A stretch of DNA of 19,844 nt, from assembly GCA_048497495.1 (NCBI GenBank), contig JAFHCF010000026.1, positions 1-19,844 on the forward strand, read 5' to 3'. Below the pieces are notes generated by a model. That model was given only the letters and a program-made list of their open reading frames with translations, was not told where the DNA came from and searched no databases. Positions 6,756 to 14,343 of the stretch are shown piece by piece. Made by a program: the position numbers and the translations under genes. Every line of letters starts with the position of its first letter. Positions within the stretch are counted from its first letter, which is position 1. This DNA comes from JAFHCF01 sp048497495. Lineage in GTDB: Bacteria > Pseudomonadota > Alphaproteobacteria > Rhizobiales > Ancalomicrobiaceae.

Positions 6756-8111
6756 GTGGACCTCGCCGATCGCCACCGACATGGCCCCACCGCCGCCGCG
6801 GCTTCCGCGGTGGCCCTGTCCGCCGCAATGGAGCAGATCGCGCGCGATGCGGAAAGCGCCGTCGCCGATCTGGCACGGATGATCGCGGTCGACACGTCGT
6901 TCCCGCCGGGCACCGGCTACGACGCCTTCGCCGATCTGATGGACGAGTTGGTCGCCCCGCTCGGTTTCGCGACGCGGCGCATCGCCGTGCCCGAGGCGGC
7001 GTGGCGGGTCGAGGGCGGCCCGGCCCATGGCGCGCGCACCAATCTCGTCGCCGAACGGCCGAGCGGTCGCCCGTCCCTCGGCCTCTACTACCACGTCGAC
7101 ACCGTCCCGGCCGCCGCCGGCTGGACCCGCGATCCCTTGCGGCTCACCCGCGCCGGCGACGACCTCTACGGGCTCGGCGCCGCCGACATGAAAGGGACGA
7201 TCGCTGCGACCCTGCTGGCGCTGCGGGCGGCGCGCGACTGCGATGTCGCGCTCGCCTACGACCCGAAGCTGCTGCTGTGCACCGACGAGGAGGGCGGGCT
7301 CTGGCCCGGCGTCCGCCATCTCGCCGAAATCGGCGAGGTGCCGCCGCATGTCCTCAACTTCAACGGCTCGGCGGCGCCGCGCGTCTGGGCCGGTTGCTTC
7401 GGTCTGTTCAATCTCATGATCCGTGTCCACGGCCACACCGTCCACGCCGGCGAGGGCAACCGCAGCGGACCCGGCGTCAACGCGGTCGAAGCCGCGGTGC
7501 CGCTGCTCGCCCGCCTCGTCGCGCTGAAGCCGCACGTCGCCGCCCGCGCCTCCGCCCTGCCGGCGCCGCCGCATGCCACCGGTCCGCTGGTCGCCCGGCT
7601 CGACGTCACCGCCGCCCATGGCGGCACCGCCGGGGGCCAGATCCCGTCGCTGTTCGAAGTCCTGGTGACGCGCCGCTATCCCCCGGAAGAGAGCTTCGCG
7701 GCGGCACGGGCCGAAATCGACGCGGTGATCGCCGAGGCGGCCGCCGCCAACCCGGAGGCGCGGTTCGAGACGTTGCTCGTCGGCCATCTGGCGCCGACCG
7801 CCGATCCCGGCGGCCCCCATTGGCCGCGCTGGCAGGCGGCGCTGTCGCACGGCTTCGGCTGGGCGGCGGACGACTTCGCCCGCTGGGGGGCGGCGAGTTG
7901 CTCCGACTTCGGTTGGGTGCAGCGGGCGACCGGGTCGACCGAGGTGATGCTCGGCGGCCTCGGCCGGCCGGAGAGTCGCATCCATTCGCCGGAGGAACAC
8001 ACCACCGTCGGCGACGTGGTGGCGCTCGCCCGCGCCATCCTGGCCTATCTCGCCGCCGCCTTCGCCGCCGACCTCGTGCCCGCCGCCGACCGAGCGCCGC
8101 CGCTCGCCTGA
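6756..8111 (+). CDS. M20-family metallohydrolase A (ArgE/DapE/CPG2-like), one zinc ligand replaced
   Basis: Starting at GTG 6756, 8 bases after an AAAGGA ribosome site, the protein is 451 residues with no signal peptide. M20 landmarks are H113 and D115 (YYHVDTVP), bridging D144 (GLGAADMKG), base E178 and ligand E179 (CTDEEGG), dimerisation-domain H230 (TVHAGEGN) and final ligand H410 (RIHSPEEH). At the position of the second zinc's acidic ligand (Glu200 in carboxypeptidase G2, usually within an EPT motif) it reads VLNFNGS, so N203 replaces Glu/Asp. M20 enzymes hydrolyse N-acyl or peptide amide bonds. It leads the operon that imports a peptide-like compound, so it probably processes the imported substrate. 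The frame is open upstream to a TTG at 6693 inside the regulatory region, which I reject as start. ATG 6828 is a weaker alternative. Confidence 0.87.
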   Translation: MDLADRHRHGPTAAAASAVALSAAMEQIARDAESAVADLARMIAVDTSFPPGTGYDAFADLMDELVAPLGFATRRIAVPEAAWRVEGGPAHGARTNLVAERPSGRPSLGLYYHVDTVPAAAGWTRDPLRLTRAGDDLYGLGAADMKGTIAATLLALRAARDCDVALAYDPKLLLCTDEEGGLWPGVRHLAEIGEVPPHVLNFNGSAAPRVWAGCFGLFNLMIRVHGHTVHAGEGNRSGPGVNAVEAAVPLLARLVALKPHVAARASALPAPPHATGPLVARLDVTAAHGGTAGGQIPSLFEVLVTRRYPPEESFAAARAEIDAVIAEAAAANPEARFETLLVGHLAPTADPGGPHWPRWQAALSHGFGWAADDFARWGAASCSDFGWVQRATGSTEVMLGGLGRPESRIHSPEEHTTVGDVVALARAILAYLAAAFAADLVPAADRAPPLA

Positions 8112-8118
8112 GCCTCGT

Positions 8119-8137
8119 CCGGGCCGGATCCGCCCGG
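8119..8137. other. Inverted repeat between M20-A and the binding-protein gene
   Basis: CCGGGC-N7-GCCCGG lies 8 bases after the M20-A stop, in the 108-base gap before the binding protein. It could slow transcription or stabilise the downstream mRNA, as is common ahead of abundant binding proteins. There is no T-tract. Confidence 0.3.
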
Positions 8138-8219
8138 CTGGACCACCGTTCGCCTGACGCCTGTTCCATGCCGGTTTCGCGCCGGTTCCACGCCAAGTCG
8201 TTCGAAGGAGTGCCTCCCC

Positions 8220-9770
8220 ATGACGTCCGTCACTCGCCGTCTCTTCCTCGCCGGCACCGCCCTCGGCCTCGTCGGCCTTCCCGCCGCCGCCTTCGCCGCG
8301 GCCAGCCCCAAGCGCGGCGGCGTGCTGCGCATCTCGGTCGACCAGGCGGCGAGCGTCATCCACCCGCTGCGCACCCGGGTAAACCCCGAATATCTCGTCA
8401 CCGAGCTTCTCTATTCCGGCCTGACCTCGCTCGCCCCCGACATGAGCGCCGAGCCCGATCTCGCCGAGACGTGGACGGCCGACGCCACCTCGAGCGAATG
8501 GGTCTTCACGCTGCGCAAGGGCCTGACCTTCCACGACGGCTCGCCCTGCACCGCCGCCGACGTGGTCGCCACCTTCAAGGCGATCCTCGACCCCAAGACC
8601 GCCTCGCCGGCCCGCACCAACGTCGGCCCGATCAAGGAGATCGCGGCGGTCGACGATCTGACCGTCAAGTTCACCCTGTCGAGCCCCTACGCCGATCTGC
8701 CGGTCGCGTTGGCCTACCCTTGCGCCCGCATCGCTCCGGCCAAGACCCTCGAGAGCGATCTCGACGCGCTCACCCGCACGCCGAACGGCACCGGTCCGTT
8801 CAAGCTCGTGTCCTACGAGCCCGACCGCAAGATCGTGGTCGAGCGTTTCGCGGGTTACTGGGATCCGGCGCGGCCGGTGGTCGATCGGGTCGAGGTCGTG
8901 GTCTATCCCGACCACACCGCCGAGGCCTCGGCGCTGATCTCCGGCGACACCGACCTGATGATGGGCACCACCGCCGGCGAATATCAGCGCCTGACCAAGG
9001 CGACCGGCGTCACGGCGCTGCGCATCCCGTCGGGTCAGTTCCTCAACGTCAACATGGCCTGTGACCAGAAGCCCTTCGACGACATTCGCGTCCGCAAGGC
9101 GCTGGCGCTGACCATCGACCGCGAGGCGATGGTCGGCTTCGTCGCCGGCGGCTACGGCACGCCCGGCAACGACGCGCCGATGAGCCCGGCCTATCGCTAT
9201 TACGCCGACGCGCCGCTGCTCAAGACCAACATCGCCGAGGCCAAGAAGCTGCTCGCCGAAGCCGGCTACCCGACCGGCATCGATGTGACGCTGGTCGCCT
9301 CCGACACCCCCGGCACCCGCACCCAGCTCGCCGTGGCGATCCGCGAGATGGCCAAGCCGGCCGGGTTCCGCATCACCGTGCAGACCATGCCGCACGCCAC
9401 CTATCTCGACCAGGTGTGGAAGAAGGGCTCGTTCTACGTCGGCTTCTACAACATGCAGGCGACCGCCGACGCGATCTTCGCCCTGCTCTTCACCTCGAAC
9501 GCCGCCTGGAACGAGACGCGCTGGAACAACAAGGCCTTCGACGAGGTCGTCTTCGCCGCCCGGGCCGAGACCGACGACGCCAAACGTCGGCCGCTCTATA
9601 CGCAAGCCCAGAAGCTGATGCGCGAGGGCGTGCCGGCGGTGATCCCGGTGTTCTTCGACCTGCTCGCCGCCCGCCGCGCCTGGGTCGCGGGCTACGTGCT
9701 GCATCCGCGCGCCTCGGTCTTCCGGCTCGACCGGGTGTCGCTCGGCGACGGCGCGCCGAAGAGGGGTTGA
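8220..9770 (+). CDS. Dipeptide/oligopeptide-type ABC transporter substrate-binding protein (SBP_bac_5) with Tat-like signal
   Basis: The protein is 516 residues, the normal length for a family-5 binding protein. The N-terminus has a twin-arginine motif, TRRLFLAG, followed by a hydrophobic stretch and likely cleavage after AAAFA (residue 26), so export folded through Tat is probable. Family-5 features are YLVTELLYSGLTSLAPDM, PDLAETWTADATSSEWVFTLRKGLTFHDGSP, NGTGPFKLVSYEPDRKIVVERFAGYWD, and VRKALALTIDREAMV with its usual Arg. The C-terminal VPAVIPVFFDLLAARRAWVAGY follows. An AAGGAG ribosome site is 9 bases before the ATG. It should capture a peptide or another amide-containing solute and feed the two permeases encoded next. 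This superfamily also carries opines, nickel and sugars, so a peptide ligand is not proven. Confidence 0.93.
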   Translation: MTSVTRRLFLAGTALGLVGLPAAAFAAASPKRGGVLRISVDQAASVIHPLRTRVNPEYLVTELLYSGLTSLAPDMSAEPDLAETWTADATSSEWVFTLRKGLTFHDGSPCTAADVVATFKAILDPKTASPARTNVGPIKEIAAVDDLTVKFTLSSPYADLPVALAYPCARIAPAKTLESDLDALTRTPNGTGPFKLVSYEPDRKIVVERFAGYWDPARPVVDRVEVVVYPDHTAEASALISGDTDLMMGTTAGEYQRLTKATGVTALRIPSGQFLNVNMACDQKPFDDIRVRKALALTIDREAMVGFVAGGYGTPGNDAPMSPAYRYYADAPLLKTNIAEAKKLLAEAGYPTGIDVTLVASDTPGTRTQLAVAIREMAKPAGFRITVQTMPHATYLDQVWKKGSFYVGFYNMQATADAIFALLFTSNAAWNETRWNNKAFDEVVFAARAETDDAKRRPLYTQAQKLMREGVPAVIPVFFDLLAARRAWVAGYVLHPRASVFRLDRVSLGDGAPKRG

Positions 9771-9774
9771 AGCC

Positions 9775-10722
9775 TTGTCGCTCCGCTGGCTCCTGACGCG
9801 ATCGGCGTCGATCTTCTACACCCTGCTGGTGGTGTCGGTGCTGGTCTTCGGCATCACCCAGGTGTTGCCGGCCGACGCCGCCGTGACGTTGCTCGGCGAG
9901 AACGCGACGGCCGAGGCGCTCGCGGCGATCCGCGCCCGCCTCGGCCTCGACGACCCCTACTGGCTTCAGTATCTGCACTGGATCGGGCGGGTCGTCGTCG
10001 GCGACTTCGGCACCTCGATGCGGACGGGACAGCCGGTCGGGCCGGCGATGTTCGCCGCCCTCGGGCGGTCGATGATGCTCGCCGTCTCGGCGATCGGCCT
10101 GATGCTGGTCGTCGCCGTGCCGCTCGGCATGATCGCGGCGCTGCGCCAGGGCCGTTTCGCCGACACCGCGACCAGTCTCGTCTCCTTCCTCGGCATCGCC
10201 TTTCCGGAATTCGTCACCGCGACGCTGCTCGCCTTCGTGCTTGCCGACACGCTGCAATGGCTGCCGGCGACCGGTTGGGTGCCGCCGAGCGAGGGTTTCC
10301 TCGACTTCCTCGCACATCTGGCGCTGCCGGCGCTCACCGCCTCGGTGGTGTTGGTCGCCCACGTGGTGCGGATGGTGCGGTCCGAAACGCTCGACGTCCT
10401 GCATTCCGACTACATCCGAGCGGCCCGCCTCAAGGGCCTGCCGGAGCGTCGGGTGTTGATGCATCACGCGCTGCGCAACGCGCTGCTGCCCGTCGTGACC
10501 ATCGTCGCCCTCGACGTCGGCTACCTGCTCGGCGGCATCATCGTGATCGAGGAGATCTTCGCCATTCCCGGCATCGGGCGGCAGTTGATGGTGGCGATCA
10601 CCTCGCGCGATCTGCCGTCGATCCAGGCCGGCGCCCTGATCATGGCCGCCACCTACGCTCTCACCAACACCCTGGCCGACGTCGCCTACACGGTCCTCGA
10701 CAAGCGGATTCGCTATGACTGA
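9775..10722 (+). CDS. Dipeptide-type ABC transporter permease, DppB-like
   Basis: The protein is 315 residues. The start is TTG at 9775, 4 bases after the binding-protein stop, with GAGGGG 8 bases upstream. It is the only codon that gives the standard DppB N-terminus (RWLLTRSASIFYTLLVVSVLVFGITQVLPADAA). The next segments are LGLDDPYWLQYLHWIGRVVVGDFGTSMRTGQPV, five further membrane helices, and the coupling loop SDYIRAARLKGLPERRVLMHHALRNALLPVVT. The end, VIEEIFAIPGIGRQLM and the C-terminal RIRYD, is typical. It forms the membrane channel with the next product. Its last 8 bases overlap the next gene, so translation is probably coupled. Confidence 0.93.
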   Translation: MSLRWLLTRSASIFYTLLVVSVLVFGITQVLPADAAVTLLGENATAEALAAIRARLGLDDPYWLQYLHWIGRVVVGDFGTSMRTGQPVGPAMFAALGRSMMLAVSAIGLMLVVAVPLGMIAALRQGRFADTATSLVSFLGIAFPEFVTATLLAFVLADTLQWLPATGWVPPSEGFLDFLAHLALPALTASVVLVAHVVRMVRSETLDVLHSDYIRAARLKGLPERRVLMHHALRNALLPVVTIVALDVGYLLGGIIVIEEIFAIPGIGRQLMVAITSRDLPSIQAGALIMAATYALTNTLADVAYTVLDKRIRYD

Positions 10723-11545
10723 CCTTCTCGGCCGCCTGCTGCGCACGCCCCAGGGGGCGATCGGCTGCACGTTGATCGCGCTGCTCGCCTTCGCCTGCCT
10801 CTTCGGGTCCTGGATCGCGCCACACGATCCGGAAGCCATCGACTTCCTCGGCCGGTTTCGCCCGATGGGAATGCGGAACTGGCTCGGCGCCGACCAGCTC
10901 GGACGCGACGTGTTCAGCCGTCTCCTGGTCGGCGCGCGCTCGACCATCCCGATGGCGCTCGCGGCGACGCTGATCGGCACCGCCGTCGGCGCGGTGGTCG
11001 GCACCGCGTCGGCCTATTTCGGCGGACGCCTCGACGAGGCGGTGATGCGCACCATCGACGCGATCATGGCGGTGCCGGGCCTGCTGCTGGCGCTGCTGCT
11101 GGTCGGCACGCTGGGCAACGGCTCGGGCAACGCGGTGATCGCCATCGCCGTCGCCTTCGCCCCGGGCATGGCGCGGGTGACCCGCTCGGTGGCGCTCAAC
11201 GTGCGCAACCAGGACTACGTCAAGGCGGCCATCGCCCGCGGCGAAGGCGGGCGCTGGATCGTCTTCCGCGAGATGCTGCCCAACGTCATGGCGCCGGTGG
11301 TGATCGAGGCGACGATCCGTGTCGCCTTCGCGGTGATGCTCTTCGCCACCCTGAGCTTCCTCGGTCTCGGGGCGCAGCCGCCGTCGCCGGAATGGGGACT
11401 GATGGTCGCCGAGGCTCGGCAATACGTCCATCAGGCGCCCTGGGTGCTGATCGCTCCCTCGCTCGCCATCGCGCTCACGGCGATCGCCTTCAATCTCGTC
11501 GGCGACGGCCTGCGCGACGCGCTTAACCCGAGGCACGAACGATGA
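10715..11545 (+). CDS. Dipeptide-type ABC transporter permease, DppC-like
   Basis: The protein is 276 residues. It starts at ATG 10715, overlapping the DppB-like gene by 8 bases. The N-terminal membrane helix (GAIGCTLIALLAFACLFGSWIAP) is followed by the family segment NWLGADQLGRDVFSRLLVGARSTI. Next come four or five helices, the coupling loop NQDYVKAAIARGEGGRWIVFREMLPNVMAPVV, and a C-terminus typical of the family (FLGLGAQPPSPEWGLMV, NLVGDGLRDALNPR). The coupling loop has IARGEG where most DppC proteins have ARAxGAS; this is a small deviation. It pairs with the DppB-like subunit and the fused ATPase that overlaps its stop (ATGA, 11542-11545). Confidence 0.93.
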   Translation: MTDLLGRLLRTPQGAIGCTLIALLAFACLFGSWIAPHDPEAIDFLGRFRPMGMRNWLGADQLGRDVFSRLLVGARSTIPMALAATLIGTAVGAVVGTASAYFGGRLDEAVMRTIDAIMAVPGLLLALLLVGTLGNGSGNAVIAIAVAFAPGMARVTRSVALNVRNQDYVKAAIARGEGGRWIVFREMLPNVMAPVVIEATIRVAFAVMLFATLSFLGLGAQPPSPEWGLMVAEARQYVHQAPWVLIAPSLAIALTAIAFNLVGDGLRDALNPRHER

Positions 11546-13116
11546 CGCCGGTGCTCTCGGTCGTGAACTACACGCTCGACTACCGCACCGGCGGCGCGAA
11601 CCTGCGGGTTCTCGACGACATCTCCCTCGCCGTGGCGCCGGGCGAAGTGCTCGGGCTGGTCGGCGAGAGCGGCTCGGGCAAGAGCTCGCTCGCCTGGGCG
11701 ATCATGCGACACCTGCCGAAGAACGCGGTCGAGGTCTCGGGCCGGCTGCGGCTCGGCGAGCTCGATCTCGCCGCCGCCTCGCCGAAGGAGATCACCGGCA
11801 TCCGCGGCCGGCGCATCGGCATGGTGTTCCAGGACCCGTCGACCTCGCTCAACCCGACGCTGACGATCGGGTCGCAGATCACCGAGGTGCTGCGGCGCCA
11901 TCGCGGTCTCGACGGCGCGGGCGCCGAAGCCGAGGCGCTCGAGCTGCTCGCCCATGTCGAGCTGCGCGATCCCGCGGCGATCCTGAAGCGCTACCCGCAC
12001 GAGATCTCGGGCGGCGAGAAACAGCGGGTGATCATCGCCGCCGCCTTCGGCTGCCGGCCGGAGTTCCTGATCTTCGACGAGCCGACGACGGCGCTCGACG
12101 TGATCACCGGCGCCCGTATCCTCGAGCTGTTCGCGCGCCTCAGGGTCGAGACCGGGGTGGCGGCGCTCTACATCTCGCACGATCTGGCGCTGGTCAGCCG
12201 CGTCGCCGACCGGGTCGCGGTGTTGAAGAAGGGGCGATTGGTCGAAGAGGCGCCGGCGAGCGAGATCTTCGTCCACCCGCGACACGCCGATACCCGCGCC
12301 CTGGTCGACGCGGTGCCGCGACCCGAACGCCGGCTGGTCCATGACCAGCCCGGCGGCGAGGTTCTGCTCGCGGCGGAGGCGATCGAGGTTCGTTACGGGC
12401 GCAAGCGCCTGTTCCGGGCCGCCCCACCGCCGGCCACCCATGCCGTCGGCTTCGAGGTTCGACGCGGCGAGATCCTCGGCGTGGTCGGCGAATCCGGTTC
12501 GGGCAAGTCGTCGATCGCCCGCGCGCTCACCGGGCTCGCCGACTATTCCGGCGACATCCGCCTCGACGGGCGACCGATCGCCGGCGCCGCCGCCATGGAC
12601 CGCGACTATCGCCGCGCCGTGCAGATCGTCTTCCAGCACCCGGACTCGTCCCTCAACCCGCGCCAGAAGGTCGGCGAGATCCTGTCGCGACCACTCAAGC
12701 TGTTCGGCGGCGACCCCGCCGCGATCCCGAGGCTGCTCGAACAGGTGCGCCTGCCCGTATCCTACGCCGACCGCTGGCCGCACCAGCTCTCCGGCGGCGA
12801 GAAGCAGCGGGTCGCCATCGCCCGCGCCTTCGCCGCCCGGCCGGCGCTGGTCGTCTGCGACGAGATCACCGCGCCGCTCGACGTCTCGGTCCAGGCCCAG
12901 ATCATCGAGCTGTTGCTCGACCTCAGGCGCGAGACCGGCACCGCCTATCTGTTCATCACCCACGATCTCAACCTCGTGCGCCAGATCGCCCACCGCGTCG
13001 CGGTGATGCGCCAGGGCGCGTTGGTCGATCTTCTCGCCGTCGAGGACCTCGGTGGCGATCGCATCCATCCCTATACGCGGGCGCTCATCGCCGCGTCGCC
13101 GACGCCCGTCGGCTGA
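11542..13116 (+). CDS. Fused double ATP-binding protein of a dipeptide-type ABC transporter (DppD-DppF fusion)
   Basis: The 524-residue protein carries two complete nucleotide-binding domains. Domain 1 has Walker A GESGSGKSS (41-49), Q97, signature ISGGEKQR (155-162), Walker B LIFDEPTTALD and H213. Domain 2 has Walker A GESGSGKSS (316-324), signature LSGGEKQR (416-423), Walker B ending D440-E441 and H474. It ends HPYTRALIAASP, the hallmark tail of oligopeptide transporters. One chain therefore supplies both ATPase sites for the DppB/DppC-like channel, as in GsiA or YejF. After domain 2 Walker B it reads EITAPLD, where EPVSALD is usual; catalytic Glu441 is kept. The ATG overlaps the previous stop, and 15 bases separate its stop from the next gene. 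Confidence 0.94.
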   Translation: MTPVLSVVNYTLDYRTGGANLRVLDDISLAVAPGEVLGLVGESGSGKSSLAWAIMRHLPKNAVEVSGRLRLGELDLAAASPKEITGIRGRRIGMVFQDPSTSLNPTLTIGSQITEVLRRHRGLDGAGAEAEALELLAHVELRDPAAILKRYPHEISGGEKQRVIIAAAFGCRPEFLIFDEPTTALDVITGARILELFARLRVETGVAALYISHDLALVSRVADRVAVLKKGRLVEEAPASEIFVHPRHADTRALVDAVPRPERRLVHDQPGGEVLLAAEAIEVRYGRKRLFRAAPPPATHAVGFEVRRGEILGVVGESGSGKSSIARALTGLADYSGDIRLDGRPIAGAAAMDRDYRRAVQIVFQHPDSSLNPRQKVGEILSRPLKLFGGDPAAIPRLLEQVRLPVSYADRWPHQLSGGEKQRVAIARAFAARPALVVCDEITAPLDVSVQAQIIELLLDLRRETGTAYLFITHDLNLVRQIAHRVAVMRQGALVDLLAVEDLGGDRIHPYTRALIAASPTPVG

Positions 13117-13131
13117 ACTTCCGAGGATCAC

Positions 13132-14343
13132 ATGGACACATCCGCCCTCCTCGCCCGCCTCGATGCGCAAGGCGCCCTCGCCTTTCTCGCGACCATGGTT
13201 CGTCACAAGAGCTACAGCGAGACCGACGGCGAACGGTCGCTCGCCCGCTTCATGGCGGAGGCGATGCGCGGCATCGGCCTCGACGCGGAGACGACGGCGG
13301 TGCCCGGCGACCGGCTCAACGCGGTCGGTCGTTGGCGCGGCAGCGGCGGGGGAAAGACCCTGCTTTTCAACGGCCATCTCGACACCAACCCGGCGACGGA
13401 AGGCTGGACCGTCGACCCCTGGGGCGGCAAGATCGACGAGAACTTCATCTACGGCATCGGCTGTTCCAACATGAAGGCCGGCGACGCCGCCTATTTCTGG
13501 GCGGTGAAGACGTTGATCGAGGCCGGGGTGACGCTGCGCGGCGACGTGATCCTGACCTATGTGGTCGGCGAGTTGCAGGGCGGCATCGGCACCGCGACCC
13601 TGATGGACCAGGGGCTGCGCGCCGACTATTTCGTCAATTCCGAGCCGACCGACCTCGCCGCCATGACCATGCACGCGGCGGCGCTGTCCTTCGTCATCGA
13701 ACTGACCGGCGACACCCGCCATCTGTCGAAGCGCGAGGAGGCGGTCGACGCCATCCTCGCCGCCTGCGATCTGATCCCACGGCTCACCGCGCTGAAGCTC
13801 TCCGGCGCCCGCTCGCCCGAGCACGCGGCGATCAACCGCGTCCATGTCGGTGTCGTCCACGGGGCGCTCGGCCGCGATCTCGCCGAATGGCGCTCCCCCC
13901 AGGTCGCCGACTTCGCCCGCCTCAAGGGCTCGGCCCGCTACGCCCCCGGCCAGACCGAACAGGGCGCGCTCGCCGACATCCGGGCCGAGCTCGACGCGCT
14001 CGAGGTCCGCTTCCCCGGGCTGAAGGCGACCGTGTTCTCAGAGAACCGCTCGGGCACGCCGACCATGCCGACCTTCGAGGTGGCGCGAACCAGCCCGATC
14101 GTCGAGGCGATCAACCGCGCCTACGCCACCGTGCGTGGCGTCGCCCAGCCGACCGGGGCGATCACCCCGCCCGCCTATTACGGCACCGATGCCGGCCACC
14201 TGTCGCAGGCCGGTGGGATGGAGGGCGTCGTCTGCGGTCCGGGCGGGCGCTACAACACCATGCCGGACGAGCGCGTCGACATCCCCGACTTCCTCGACAT
14301 GATCCGCATCTACATGCTGACCATCCTGGCGATCTGCCGATGA
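13132..14343 (+). CDS. M20-family hydrolase B with altered metal site
   Basis: The protein is 403 residues and starts at ATG 13132 behind GAGGA (13123-13127). Overall it is an M20 protein: NGHLDTNP (H82, D84), catalytic-base position E147 (VVGELQGG), acidic ligand E171 (NSEPTDL), dimerisation-domain H197 (TRHLSK) and GTDAGHLSQAGG near the end. Three canonical ligand positions differ. The bridging Asp is N113 (GIGCSNMKAG), the second Glu of the EE pair is L148, and the final His is missing (GPGGRYNTMPDE, N375/T376 at the expected place). In carboxypeptidase G2 terms, all ligands of one zinc are changed, while the non-bridging ligands of the other remain. I recall similar SNMKAG/GELQGG proteins as a recognisable subfamily, so this looks inherited rather than a fresh mutation. 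The reaction is unknown; amide hydrolysis with one metal or a binding role are both possible. Confidence 0.88.
   Translation: MDTSALLARLDAQGALAFLATMVRHKSYSETDGERSLARFMAEAMRGIGLDAETTAVPGDRLNAVGRWRGSGGGKTLLFNGHLDTNPATEGWTVDPWGGKIDENFIYGIGCSNMKAGDAAYFWAVKTLIEAGVTLRGDVILTYVVGELQGGIGTATLMDQGLRADYFVNSEPTDLAAMTMHAAALSFVIELTGDTRHLSKREEAVDAILAACDLIPRLTALKLSGARSPEHAAINRVHVGVVHGALGRDLAEWRSPQVADFARLKGSARYAPGQTEQGALADIRAELDALEVRFPGLKATVFSENRSGTPTMPTFEVARTSPIVEAINRAYATVRGVAQPTGAITPPAYYGTDAGHLSQAGGMEGVVCGPGGRYNTMPDERVDIPDFLDMIRIYMLTILAICR

Noticed and set aside
6669..9704. Minus-strand open frame of about 1000 codons opposite M20-A and the peptide-binding protein
   Set aside because: It is antisense to two genes with clear family motifs. 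Its translation is an Arg/Gly/Asp/His-rich string with no domain, as expected for the complement of GC-rich coding DNA.
11431..13860. Minus-strand open frame of about 800 codons opposite the fused ATPase and M20-B
   Set aside because: Same GC-rich shadow pattern; it covers both Walker motifs on the real strand and spans a gene junction.
13132..14343. Calling M20-B an ArgE or DapE enzyme
   Set aside because: Key metal ligands of both enzymes are missing, and the operon is an import and catabolic one rather than biosynthetic.
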